Positions 18,704 to 27,704 of a stretch of 64,000 nucleotides of DNA are shown here, in pieces. Within the stretch, counting starts at the first letter, position 1, and each line of letters starts with the position of its first letter. The DNA is from Alphaproteobacteria bacterium MedPE-SWcel (GTDB lineage: Bacteria > Pseudomonadota > Alphaproteobacteria > Rhodobacterales > Rhodobacteraceae): assembly GCA_001874255.1 (NCBI GenBank), contig MPDC01000012.1, forward strand, positions 1 through 64,000. The letters run 5' to 3'. Made by a program: the position numbers and the translations under genes. The notes beneath the pieces were generated by a model. The model did no database searches, was not told where the DNA came from, and saw only the letters and a list, made by a program, of their open reading frames with translations.

Positions 18704-19720
18704 ATGATCCATAAGAACTGGGCAGAGTTGATCAAGCCCACACAGCTTGAGGTCAAGCCGGGCAATGATCCCGCACGTCAGGCCACATTGGTCGCAGAAC
18801 CGCTGGAGCGTGGCTTTGGCCTGACGCTCGGCAACGCCCTGCGCCGTATTCTGATGAGCTCGCTGCAAGGCGCGGCCATCAGCAGCGTTCAGATCGACAA
18901 CGTGCTGCACGAATTTTCGAGTGTTGCCGGTGTCCGTGAAGACGTGACCGATATCATTTTGAACCTCAAGCAGGTATCCTTGCGCATGGAAGTCGAAGGG
19001 CCAAAGCGTCTTTCGATCAATGCCAAAGGTCCCGCCGTCGTGACCGCCGGCGATATCGCTGAAACAGCGGGTATCGAGGTTCTGAACCGCGAACACGTGA
19101 TCTGCCACCTTGATGATGGCGCGGATCTGTTCATGGAGCTGACCGTCAATACCGGCAAGGGCTATGTCTCTGCCGAGAAGAACAAGCCCGAGGATGCACC
19201 GATCGGCCTTATTCCGATCGACGCGATCTATTCCCCGGTCAAACGCGTTTCTTACGATGTGCAGCCCACCCGTGAGGGACAGGTTCTGGACTATGACAAG
19301 CTGACGCTGAAGGTGGAAACCGACGGGTCCATCGCGCCTGAGGATGCATTGGCTTTTGCGGCACGGATCCTGCAGGATCAGCTGTCGATCTTCGTCAACT
19401 TTGACGAGCCGGAAGCCGCTGGCCGCCAGGACGAAGACGACGGTCTGGAGTTCAACCCGCTTCTGTTGAAGAAAGTGGACGAGCTGGAACTGTCCGTGCG
19501 TTCGGCAAACTGCCTGAAGAACGACAACATCGTCTATATCGGGGATCTGATCCAGAAAACCGAAGCAGAGATGTTGCGCACCCCGAACTTTGGCCGCAAG
19601 TCCTTGAACGAGATCAAGGAAGTGCTGTCTGGCATGGGTCTGCACCTTGGCATGGATGTCGAGGACTGGCCGCCGGACAACATCGAAGAGCTGGCGAAGA
19701 AATTCGAAGACAGCTTCTAA
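18704..19720 (+). CDS. rpoA: DNA-directed RNA polymerase alpha subunit
   Basis: 338 aa from [12 protein letters not shown] at 18704, with GGAGGGA just upstream; an in-frame ATG at 18635 lies inside the hairpin region and is rejected. The N-terminal domain holds the dimerisation and assembly motifs ([20 protein letters not shown]-type, core [15 protein letters not shown]), and the C-terminal domain (about 255-330) has [16 protein letters not shown] and [11 protein letters not shown], which contact UP elements and activators. Followed by rplQ after 142 bp. Confidence 0.98.
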   Translation: MIHKNWAELIKPTQLEVKPGNDPARQATLVAEPLERGFGLTLGNALRRILMSSLQGAAISSVQIDNVLHEFSSVAGVREDVTDIILNLKQVSLRMEVEGPKRLSINAKGPAVVTAGDIAETAGIEVLNREHVICHLDDGADLFMELTVNTGKGYVSAEKNKPEDAPIGLIPIDAIYSPVKRVSYDVQPTREGQVLDYDKLTLKVETDGSIAPEDALAFAARILQDQLSIFVNFDEPEAAGRQDEDDGLEFNPLLLKKVDELELSVRSANCLKNDNIVYIGDLIQKTEAEMLRTPNFGRKSLNEIKEVLSGMGLHLGMDVEDWPPDNIEELAKKFEDSF

Positions 19721-19862
19721 GCGTCTTTGAGGGGAGGGCTGCGGCTCTCCCCAATCAATTCCCGGACCTGCCGGGGAAAATCCGGGCATCTGCCCCAAGG
19801 TGAGTGGCTGACACGCATCAGCTGCCTGACAAAGCAAAACACGCAAGATAAGGACATCAACA

Positions 19863-20285
19863 ATGCGTCACGCACGTGGCTATCGCCGCCTGAACCGTAC
19901 TCACGAGCACCGTAAAGCCCTGTTTTCAAACATGGCTGGCTCGTTGATCGAACACGAACAGATCAAGACGACCTTGCCGAAAGCAAAGGAACTGCGCCCG
20001 ATCATCGAGAAGATGATTACCCTCGCCAAGCGCGGTGACATTCATGCGCGCCGTCAGGCCGCATCGAAGCTGAAGCAGGACAAGGACGTTGCAAAACTGT
20101 TCGACATTCTCGGCCCGCGCTACAAAGATCGCTCCGGCGGCTATGTTCGGATCCTCAAAGCAGGCTTCCGCTATGGTGACATGGCTCCGATGGCGATCAT
20201 CGAATTCGTTGACCGCGACGTTTCTGCGAAAGGCGCGGCCGACAAGGCGCGCCTCGTGGAAATCGAAGTGGCTGAAGAAGAGTAA
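19863..20285 (+). CDS. rplQ: 50S ribosomal protein L17
   Basis: 140 aa. [20 protein letters not shown] and [20 protein letters not shown] are diagnostic for L17, a tunnel-exit protein. The last third is acidic. It closes the alpha operon and the whole ribosomal supercluster, followed by a strong terminator. Confidence 0.98.
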   Translation: MRHARGYRRLNRTHEHRKALFSNMAGSLIEHEQIKTTLPKAKELRPIIEKMITLAKRGDIHARRQAASKLKQDKDVAKLFDILGPRYKDRSGGYVRILKAGFRYGDMAPMAIIEFVDRDVSAKGAADKARLVEIEVAEEE

Positions 20286-20313
20286 CTTACCGGTCATCTG
20301 ACCGTTGAGACTG

Positions 20314-20347
20314 ACCCCGCTCTGGAAACAGAGCGGGGTTATTTTTT
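20314..20347 (+). terminator. Strong intrinsic terminator after rplQ
   Basis: An 11-bp stem (20314-20324 with 20329-20339) capped by a GAAA tetraloop is followed by a T-rich run. The following 318 bp to the histidine kinase show no gene or clear promoter. Confidence 0.93.
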
Positions 20348-20665
20348 GCCATGCAATGGGATGGATGCGAGCGTATCGAATTGTATGTTTTGAGCTGCCT
20401 CTTGTTTGACGCAGACACAGAAGTCAGGATCGTGGAGCAGGGCGGACCGAACCAGCTCGGCGAGGGGACTGGCTGAAATGGCGCGGGGGCGGCGCTGCGG
20501 CTGGCAGGTAAAGCTTGCAAAAAAACCGGGCAACTGTTTCTCTCGGGGTTCGGCTCCAGCGCCGCAGGACCGATACTGCAAGGAGCTTGGCCGTCGATGG
20601 CTTTGAAAGTGCCAAAGTAAAGATGGGATGAATACTCTCCTGATTGTTCGAATTGGAATATTCAG

Positions 20666-23600
20666 TTGGCAGACACAGAGACCACTCAACAGAGGTTGTC
20701 GGACAGCTTGTCAGCCGTCATCCGAAGACTGCGTACCCGGTTTGCCTTTATTGCGCTTCTGATCATCGTACCGCTTTCGCTCACCATGGTTTTCCTGGCT
20801 TTGCAAGAACGGCGCGACACTCTGGACAGGCAGATCGCTATCGCGCGATCCTTGGCGGAAGACCTCGTTGAAACCCAACAGGAGCTGCTCACACGGACGC
20901 GCACGCTCCTGATGGAAATCGCGCTTTCGCCTGCTGCACGCAATCCATCCTCTCCGGAGTGCGGCCGCTATCTGGCAGAGCTGCTGCCTCTGGAACCAAG
21001 ATACGTGAACTTTGGCGTGCCGCGCGCGGACGGCGAGCTTTTGTGCAACGCGCTCCCGTTGTCGGGCCGGGTAAACGTGGCGGATCGCCCCTACATCCGT
21101 CGGGCCCTGGACGATCGCGAGTTCAGTGTCGGAACCTTTCAGGTCGACCGTGTGGTTCAGAAGGTCACCGTCAATTTCGCCTATCCTGTGGAGGACGAAA
21201 CCCTGGCGGATGCACCGGTCGGGGCCGCCGTCGCTGTGGTCTCACTGGATTGGTGGAGCGATGCGCTTGCAGCGGCTGACCTGCCCGAAGGCAGCATCGC
21301 CTATGTGGTGGATTCCGATCAGAGGGTGTTGGCGCATTTCCCGCCCCGACCTGACCTGCTGGGTAAATCAGAAAGCGAGGGAGGCATGTATCGGCCCGGC
21401 GACCTTCCTGAGGACGTTGGGGTTCTGCGTGATCCGGATGGCGCGCGGCGGGTTTACGACAAACGGGCGCTTTTCACCGTCGACGGTGCGGATACGCTGC
21501 GCATGACAATTGGCATACCGATTGACGCGGCACTCATGGCGGCCAACAATCGCAACGTCAGCCGCTTTGCACTGCTGGTCGTGGGGCTGATCGGCACGTG
21601 GATCTTCGCCTCGCTGCAGTTTCGACGGTTGATCCTTCAGCCCTTGATCGTGGCGCAGGCTGAACTCACTGACATCGAAACGGACCAAGCGGCTGAGCAA
21701 TCACAAGCTGGCAAATCGGGTGTGGGCTCATCGGAAATGGGCCGGTTCACGGAGAGTGTCCGCGAACTGTGGCACCGGGGGCAGGTTGCCGAAGACGCCG
21801 AACGGCGGACCTCCCGGCGGATGTCCGCACTCTTGTCGGCCGTCCCGGATCTGTTTTTCCACCTCGACAAGGAGGGGCGAATTCTCGACTTTCAGACCGG
21901 GAACCAGGAGGATCTCTATGCCTCTCCCGAGCTCTTCCTTGGAAAGCGCATGTCCCGTGTCCTGCCGGAGCCAACCGGCCATGAGTTTGAACACCGGCTG
22001 CAGATGGCACGGGAGAGCCGAGATATAGGCTCTTGGGAGTATCAGCTGGATATTCGCGGCGAACAGAAGGATTTCGAGGCACGTATCTGCCCCGTCGCGG
22101 ATTCTGATGAATTCCTGATGGTGATCAGAGACATATCAAACCGCAAACAGGCGGAGCGGCAGAGGCTGGCGGCAGAAGGTCAACTGAGGGACGTTCTGTA
22201 TAATATCAATGGTGCGGCCACGTCCTACACCATTCCGGCCGGAAACGCGTCGCCCGGCCCCGAAGACAGTATTCGCTTTTTGAACAAGGAAGGCTGTTTT
22301 CGGATTTGGGGCATCGATGCGGATGAGGCCGAGGCCGATGTCATGGCGTTGTGGAATCTGATGCCCATGGGCGAGGAGCGCGACGATGTCTTGCGGAAGA
22401 TCATGCAGGCGATACGGGACCAGCGGCCCTGGCACGCTGTCCTTCCTTTTGAAACGCCGCAGGGAAAGCACATCTGGGTTGATGCGCGCGGCATTCCGAC
22501 GCGGCAGGACGATGGTTCGACCCACTTCTTCTGTTTGACATTGGATGTGACCGAACAGGTCGAGAAAGAGCGCGAACTTGAACACCAAAAAGAGGTCAGC
22601 GACCGCGCGCATAAACAGCAAAGCATCGGCCAACTCACCGGTGGCGTTGCTCATGACTTCAACAACCTGCTTGCTGTGATCATGGGCAATCTCGAGCTGT
22701 TGCGCGACGATTTGGTCGACCCGGTCATGATTGAAAAGGTCGACGCGGGGATCAATGCCACCAAACGCGGAGCAGATCTGACCCGGAGCATGCTTGCATT
22801 CGCCAAAAAGGCGCGTCTGCAGCCGCAACCCATCAATCTGAACGCATTGGTGAGCGAGACCCGAAATTGGGCGGGGCGGACGCTGCCGAAATCGATCGAG
22901 ATCGAGACATCGCTATTGGCCGGGCTTTGGACGATCGAGGCAGATCCCGCCTCAACCGAATCCGCTCTGCTGAACTTGATCCTGAACGCACGTGACGCGA
23001 TGCCCGACGGTGGCAAGCTGACAATCGAAACGGCGAATATACGGATCGAACAGCCCTATCTGGATGCGCGGAATGTGGAGATCCAACCCGGCAGATACAC
23101 CATGCTTGCGGTGTCGGATACGGGCCTCGGGATCCCTGCCGAACACCTGTCGCAGATCTTCGAACCCTTTTTCACCACCAAGGCACCCGGCTCCGGTTCC
23201 GGACTTGGACTGTCCATGATCCAGGGGTTCATGGAGCAATCCGGCGGCACTGCCCAAGTTTATTCTGAACCGGGCGAGGGCACCACGTTCAAGCTGTATT
23301 TCCCGGCGAAAAACCGTGACCTTGGCAGGAATGCGGAGCGGCAGCCGCCTGCGCCAAATCTGCCGAGCGGGAATTTGAACATCTTGCTTGTGGAGGACGA
23401 AGAAGACGTCCGTACCGTTTTGGCCGCCGTGATAGATCGGGCTGGCTACCACGTCACTCAAGCACGGTCTGGCGACGAAGCGCTGGAAATTTTTGAGGCC
23501 ACGCCGGAGTTCGACCTGCTGGTGACCGACATTGTGATGCCGGGGTCGTTGCAAGGAACCGGGCTCAGCAAGGCCTTGCGCCAACTGAAGCCATCTCTTC

Positions 23601-23743
23601 CGGTTGTGTTCATGTCCGGCTACGCGAGCGAGGCGACAGTCCACGGAAACGGTTTGCGCCCCGAAGACATCCGACTGATGAAGCCTGTGCAACGGCGAGA
23701 GTTCCTCTCGGCAGTCGTCGAGGCGCTGAAAACGACCAAATGA
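20666..23743 (+). CDS. Membrane hybrid sensor histidine kinase
   Basis: 1025 aa. The only start that fits is TTG at 20666. Layout: transmembrane helix at about 25-46, extracytoplasmic sensor region of about 250 residues resembling a double-Cache domain, second helix at about 299-318, PAS-like regions near 390-500 and 505-645, the phosphoacceptor His663 in GGVAHDFNN, a GHKL ATPase (SDTGLGIP and GSGSGLGLS), and a C-terminal receiver with Asp955 in TDIVMPG. It should sense an extracytoplasmic small molecule and pass phosphate within itself or to a separate partner. No response regulator is adjacent. The polysaccharide locus begins about 600 bp downstream, so control of that locus is a reasonable but untested inference. 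Confidence 0.88.
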   Translation: MADTETTQQRLSDSLSAVIRRLRTRFAFIALLIIVPLSLTMVFLALQERRDTLDRQIAIARSLAEDLVETQQELLTRTRTLLMEIALSPAARNPSSPECGRYLAELLPLEPRYVNFGVPRADGELLCNALPLSGRVNVADRPYIRRALDDREFSVGTFQVDRVVQKVTVNFAYPVEDETLADAPVGAAVAVVSLDWWSDALAAADLPEGSIAYVVDSDQRVLAHFPPRPDLLGKSESEGGMYRPGDLPEDVGVLRDPDGARRVYDKRALFTVDGADTLRMTIGIPIDAALMAANNRNVSRFALLVVGLIGTWIFASLQFRRLILQPLIVAQAELTDIETDQAAEQSQAGKSGVGSSEMGRFTESVRELWHRGQVAEDAERRTSRRMSALLSAVPDLFFHLDKEGRILDFQTGNQEDLYASPELFLGKRMSRVLPEPTGHEFEHRLQMARESRDIGSWEYQLDIRGEQKDFEARICPVADSDEFLMVIRDISNRKQAERQRLAAEGQLRDVLYNINGAATSYTIPAGNASPGPEDSIRFLNKEGCFRIWGIDADEAEADVMALWNLMPMGEERDDVLRKIMQAIRDQRPWHAVLPFETPQGKHIWVDARGIPTRQDDGSTHFFCLTLDVTEQVEKERELEHQKEVSDRAHKQQSIGQLTGGVAHDFNNLLAVIMGNLELLRDDLVDPVMIEKVDAGINATKRGADLTRSMLAFAKKARLQPQPINLNALVSETRNWAGRTLPKSIEIETSLLAGLWTIEADPASTESALLNLILNARDAMPDGGKLTIETANIRIEQPYLDARNVEIQPGRYTMLAVSDTGLGIPAEHLSQIFEPFFTTKAPGSGSGLGLSMIQGFMEQSGGTAQVYSEPGEGTTFKLYFPAKNRDLGRNAERQPPAPNLPSGNLNILLVEDEEDVRTVLAAVIDRAGYHVTQARSGDEALEIFEATPEFDLLVTDIVMPGSLQGTGLSKALRQLKPSLPVVFMSGYASEATVHGNGLRPEDIRLMKPVQRREFLSAVVEALKTTK

Positions 23744-24116
23744 GGATGCAATCGGATCACCGCGAACCCCGCTTTGGAAGAGCCGCGACACAGGGATCTT
23801 GATCTGAACCTGTACCCTGTGGGAATGCATGTTGGCCCATCTGGTTGGACCGCTCCGTTCGGCTCTGGTTTGGATATATCCGGCTCCGTTGAGCGCCGAG
23901 CCACCGTGGCTCACCAGTCTTCTCACCCATTGAGCGATGCGTTTGCGGATCCCGGAAAATCGAGTGTTTCCGGCATTTGAAAGCGGTTTGGGGCCCTCAT
24001 TCAGGCTGATTCTCGGATGCGTGGCATCCTCAAGTCGGGTTTGATTTTCGAACAATTCCATGCCCAGTGGGTTTTTGTTGCCGTTTTGAGACGGGAAAGG
24101 CTGGTGTGGCTTGGCT

Positions 24117-24132
24117 TTGGTAACCAATTGGT
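24117..24132. promoter_or_regulatory. Overlapping palindromes upstream of the sugar transferase
   Basis: TTGGTAACCAA (24117-24127) and the perfect 10-bp palindrome ACCAATTGGT (24123-24132) overlap in an AT-rich stretch unlike its surroundings. They could be an operator for the polysaccharide genes. The rest of the gap 23744-24339 shows no gene I can support. Confidence 0.4.
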
Positions 24133-24339
24133 CAGATTTACATCTATTTTTCCTTAAATTCGTTATCTTTACCAGAAGCCGTCGAAAGCACGGTGGAGCC
24201 TTTGGTATGGAGCCACGAGCTGAAGCCGATTTGCACGCGATGGAATGGGGTCCATCGATCTGCGACAGAGCAGATAGAAGTGCGGGGAAGCGATGCCATC
24301 GGTGTATGGGAGTTGCCTGTTGGGGGAATTGTTTTGAAG

Positions 24340-25047
24340 ATGAAATCCGTTGATCACGCTGCCGTTTCTGGTCTGGGCAGATTGGCTACTGCAGGCGTGA
24401 ACACTACGTTCGACTGTCGCTCGTCCGGATTCCAGAATGGGTTTTATATGCGATACGGCAAGCGGGCATTGGATGTGATGCTGGTCCTTCTAAGCGCTCC
24501 GATTGTCGTTCCCGTTGTTGCTATGTGTGCGATCGCCTTGTGGCTGGAAAGCGGCCAGCCGTTGTTTCGGCAAAATCGATTGGGCCGAGGCGGGCAGGTG
24601 TTCGTGATGTGGAAGCTGCGGACCATGGTTCACAACGCCGATGAGATGCTGGAACAACATCTGGAGACCGACCCGGTTCTCCGAGAGGAGTGGACGCAAA
24701 ATCAAAAGCTGAAACGCGACCCCCGCATCACGCCTCTGGGGCGACTGTTGCGTGCGACGTCATTGGATGAACTGCCGCAGCTCTGGAACGTTCTGGTTGG
24801 TCAGATGAGCCTCGTTGGGGCGCGTCCAATGATGGTCAACCAACTGGACCTCTATGGCAACGCGGATGGCTATTTCATGCTGCGTCCCGGGGTGACCGGG
24901 CCATGGCAAGTCGGGGACCGCAATCAGATCAGCTTTTGCGGCCGTGCAGATATTGATGACGCCTACAGTCGTGACATCACATTGGGTCGTGATGTGCAGA
25001 TCTTGTTGGAAACGATCACGGTTGTCGTACGCGGTACCGGATATTGA
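24340..25047 (+). CDS. Initiating sugar transferase (undecaprenyl-phosphate sugar-1-phosphate transferase)
   Basis: About 235 aa. It belongs to the bacterial sugar transferase family (ExoY/WcaJ-like) that puts the first sugar phosphate on undecaprenyl phosphate at the inner membrane. Visible signs are a single hydrophobic helix after KRALDVMLVLL, then LFRQNRLGRGGQVFVMWKLRTM, the catalytic-region SLDELPQLWNVLVGQMSLVGARP, and RPGVTGPWQV. The start is uncertain: 24340 is chosen, TTG at 24334 has better spacing to GGGGGAA, and the frame is open back to 24193. It heads the polysaccharide locus. Confidence 0.88.
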   Translation: MKSVDHAAVSGLGRLATAGVNTTFDCRSSGFQNGFYMRYGKRALDVMLVLLSAPIVVPVVAMCAIALWLESGQPLFRQNRLGRGGQVFVMWKLRTMVHNADEMLEQHLETDPVLREEWTQNQKLKRDPRITPLGRLLRATSLDELPQLWNVLVGQMSLVGARPMMVNQLDLYGNADGYFMLRPGVTGPWQVGDRNQISFCGRADIDDAYSRDITLGRDVQILLETITVVVRGTGY

Positions 25048-25213
25048 TCGTGGCTGACGTGTCCCGACCGATGCCGCAAGGAGAGCCGCAAGGAGAGCGG
25101 AGGCAAATCGTCAACGGGCCAAATATCAGGGGTTCCGCGTGAAAGATCACATTGATCACAATAGTCAACGCATCGCGTCCACACTATGTTTAGGTGATGG
25201 TGGTACTGAACGA

Positions 25214-26353
25214 ATGACTGATCAGGGGTTCAAGAAATTTCGGCGGCGGCGCGAAGCGAAGATCGCGTCCGGGCAAGGCTCCCTCCACGGAGAGCCGTCC
25301 ACACAGGCGCGACCGGCGCGGCAGAGCAGTCTGTTTGCGAGCGCTTCCAGTGTGACGAAAACTGTGACGAAAAACACTGTGACGAAAAACACTGCGGCGC
25401 CAGATACTGCGGCGACAGACACCGCGGCGACAGATACTGCGACGAGGGACCGGGCAATGAAGGCCCCGGAGACGATCGAAAAAAAACCACCGTTGGCGGA
25501 CCACACCGATGCCTCTTCAGGACCAAAGCCAGCCCCAATGACCCCCATACGCAACACACCCAAGGATGGAGAGACCGCAGCGATCGCATGGCAGACTGAA
25601 CCGGCGCATGGCCTCCCGGCACCTTTGTCGGATCCATGGCATCTGATGCGCAGTGTCGAGGTCACGGGTCTTGCGCAGCGTCACAAACGTTTGCCCTTGG
25701 TCGATTTTTTTCGGACCTCGCCAAGCGCGCGCGCCTTTGACCTGTTGCGCACACGGCTACTCCATACCCTGCGCGAGCACGGTTGGAAACGTGTGGCGAT
25801 CTGTGGGCCCACGGCCGGGTGTGGTGCCAGTTTTACCGCCGCCAATCTCGCGCTGAGCCTATCTCGGGTTTCCGGCAGCCGAACGGTTCTGATGGACCTC
25901 AATCTGCGCAGCCCCGGTATTGCTCAGGCCATGGGGCTCGAACGGGCCGCCCTGTACACAGGCGATATGCGGGGGTTCCTGCGCGGCGATATACGCCTTG
26001 AGGACCATCTTCTAGCCGCGTCCGACAGTCTTGCGCTGGGTCTGAGCAATGCGATCTGCTCAGATGCCTCGGAACTTTTGCACGAGACGCGCAGCGCTGC
26101 CACATTGGACGACATGATGCAGCGGACACGTGCGGATGTCGCCCTGTTTGATCTTCCCCCCGTGCTGGAGAACGACGACGTCGCGGCCTTCCTGCCGCAA
26201 GTGGATGGGGTGCTGTTGGTATCGGACGGTCAGCAGACCACCGCGGCTCACCTGAAAGCCTGTGAGGGCCTGCTTGCGGGGCATACGGAGCTGCTTGGTG
26301 TGGTATTGAACCGCTCACGTGCAGGCGACGGGTTTGCTACAGCCGGAAGCTGA
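25214..26353 (+). CDS. CpsD/CapB-like ATPase with degenerate P-loop
   Basis: 379 aa from 25214; a GTG at 25139 is an alternative start. The C-terminal part (about 170 onward) has the layout of MinD-like ATPases and bacterial tyrosine kinases that partner with Wzz proteins: AICGPTAGCGASFTAANLA at the Walker A position, VLMDLNLRSPG at Walker A' and ALFDLPPVLENDDVAAF at Walker B. The Walker A Lys is missing (GCGAS where GxGK(S/T) is expected) and there is no Tyr-rich tail. The N-terminal 130 residues are a low-complexity Thr/Ala/Asp linker encoded by short tandem repeats (about 25355-25450). It precedes the Wzz gene by 29 bp and probably works with it in chain-length control, perhaps without kinase activity. 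Confidence 0.75.
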   Translation: MTDQGFKKFRRRREAKIASGQGSLHGEPSTQARPARQSSLFASASSVTKTVTKNTVTKNTAAPDTAATDTAATDTATRDRAMKAPETIEKKPPLADHTDASSGPKPAPMTPIRNTPKDGETAAIAWQTEPAHGLPAPLSDPWHLMRSVEVTGLAQRHKRLPLVDFFRTSPSARAFDLLRTRLLHTLREHGWKRVAICGPTAGCGASFTAANLALSLSRVSGSRTVLMDLNLRSPGIAQAMGLERAALYTGDMRGFLRGDIRLEDHLLAASDSLALGLSNAICSDASELLHETRSAATLDDMMQRTRADVALFDLPPVLENDDVAAFLPQVDGVLLVSDGQQTTAAHLKACEGLLAGHTELLGVVLNRSRAGDGFATAGS

Positions 26354-26382
26354 GCGCATCTTTGATGAACGGAAGCGGCCAA

Positions 26383-27657
26383 ATGAGTTCGATTTATTCG
26401 ATTACTGACTTTCTCGACATGATACGCCGCCGTATCAGGTGCATCCTCATTGTCGCAATCCTGGGCAGTCTTGCGTCGCTTTGGTATGCGTTTCACCAAA
26501 GCCAGACCTATTCCAGTTCTGAGGTGATCCAGATCACCCGGCCGAAGATTACCGGGGAATTGGCAAAGTCGACGGTGGATGGATCATCGGCCCGCCGCAT
26601 GCAATTGATCCAGCAACGCCTGATGGCGCGGGGCACCATCCTGGATGTCGTTGACGGGCTGGGCCTGTTTCGGGATCAGCCGAACCTCCGGGAGTCGGAA
26701 ATCGTGCCGATGATGCGCAATTCCATCTCGATCACCGGGACGGCTGCCGCGCGCGAAGGCTATACGGATGACGGTTCCATATCCGTCCTGACCATCACCG
26801 CCCGAATGGGCTCTGCCGAGGATGCACAGGCGGTTGCCCGGGAATTTTCGCGCCGAACCATCGAGCTGAGCGTGGCCACACGGATCGAGCAGGCGCGAGA
26901 GACCCTCGTCTTCTTCACTGAAAAAGAAGCAGCCTTGGCCCGGGAAATCTCGGATCTGGAGAAAGAGATCGCAGCCTTTCGCCATGAAAATGCGGTCACC
27001 TTGCCCGGTGCGATCGAGATGAGAGGGTCTGAGATTACCGCGATCAATGAAAGCCTGCTGGCTCTGTCGCGAGAAGAAATTGAATTGCGCACCCTGGCCG
27101 AGGATGCTGCGGCCACCCAGCGTGAGGCCTATGCGCTTCGGGTGCAGCGGGAGTATGAGGTGCAGCGCGAGACCCTGTTGGCCCAACGCAAGCTGCTGGA
27201 GGACCGTCGCGACGCGCTTGAGGCGTCGTTGGAATTGACGCCGGAGGTCGATCGGCGGTTGACCAGCTACGATCGCAAGATGGAGCAGATGCAATCCGAG
27301 CTGCAGTTGATCACGGAACGTCGCGCGGATGCGGAGGTGGGTTTTCGCCTGGAAACGGCCCGACAGGGCGAACGTCTGACGGTGCTGGAACCGGCCCCCT
27401 TGCCAGATTACGCGATCGGCAGTGGGCGGAAATCAACGGCGATGAAGGGGGGGCTGATCAGCATCGCATTGGGGATATTGGCGGCGTTCCTCCTGGATCT
27501 GAAAACCCCGGTATTGCGCTCATCCGCTCAGATGAAGCGCGAAACAGGGCTGTCACCTGTCGTGGCAATTCCCGTTCTGGACACCCGCCCTTCGGGAGCG
27601 GCTGGCCGCCTTTTTGCACGGCGTGACACCAAAGCAGGCCCTTCGGCAAAGAGCTGA
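26383..27657 (+). CDS. Wzz-type polysaccharide chain-length determinant
   Basis: 424 aa from the ATG at 26383; ATG/TTG codons 18-21 bp upstream are alternatives. It has a Wzz-like start (IYSITDFLDMIRRR), a first transmembrane helix at about 24-42, a long periplasmic region with coiled-coil-rich segments (about 170-330), a PAPLPDYAIGSGR stretch like the Pro-rich motif before the second helix, and that helix near GGLISIALGILAAFLLDL. Such inner-membrane proteins set the chain length of exported glycans. It pairs with the CpsD-like gene just upstream. The C-terminal tail lacks a kinase domain. Confidence 0.85.
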   Translation: MSSIYSITDFLDMIRRRIRCILIVAILGSLASLWYAFHQSQTYSSSEVIQITRPKITGELAKSTVDGSSARRMQLIQQRLMARGTILDVVDGLGLFRDQPNLRESEIVPMMRNSISITGTAAAREGYTDDGSISVLTITARMGSAEDAQAVAREFSRRTIELSVATRIEQARETLVFFTEKEAALAREISDLEKEIAAFRHENAVTLPGAIEMRGSEITAINESLLALSREEIELRTLAEDAAATQREAYALRVQREYEVQRETLLAQRKLLEDRRDALEASLELTPEVDRRLTSYDRKMEQMQSELQLITERRADAEVGFRLETARQGERLTVLEPAPLPDYAIGSGRKSTAMKGGLISIALGILAAFLLDLKTPVLRSSAQMKRETGLSPVVAIPVLDTRPSGAAGRLFARRDTKAGPSAKS

Positions 27658-27704
27658 CATGAGCCGGGCGCGGCGATGGCGGTCGGGCGGAGCGATGATC
27701 GCGC

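Noticed and set aside
22952-24127. 391-codon minus-strand frame at the 3' end of the histidine kinase
   Set aside because: Opposes the well-defined ATPase and receiver domains; no RBS or motif.
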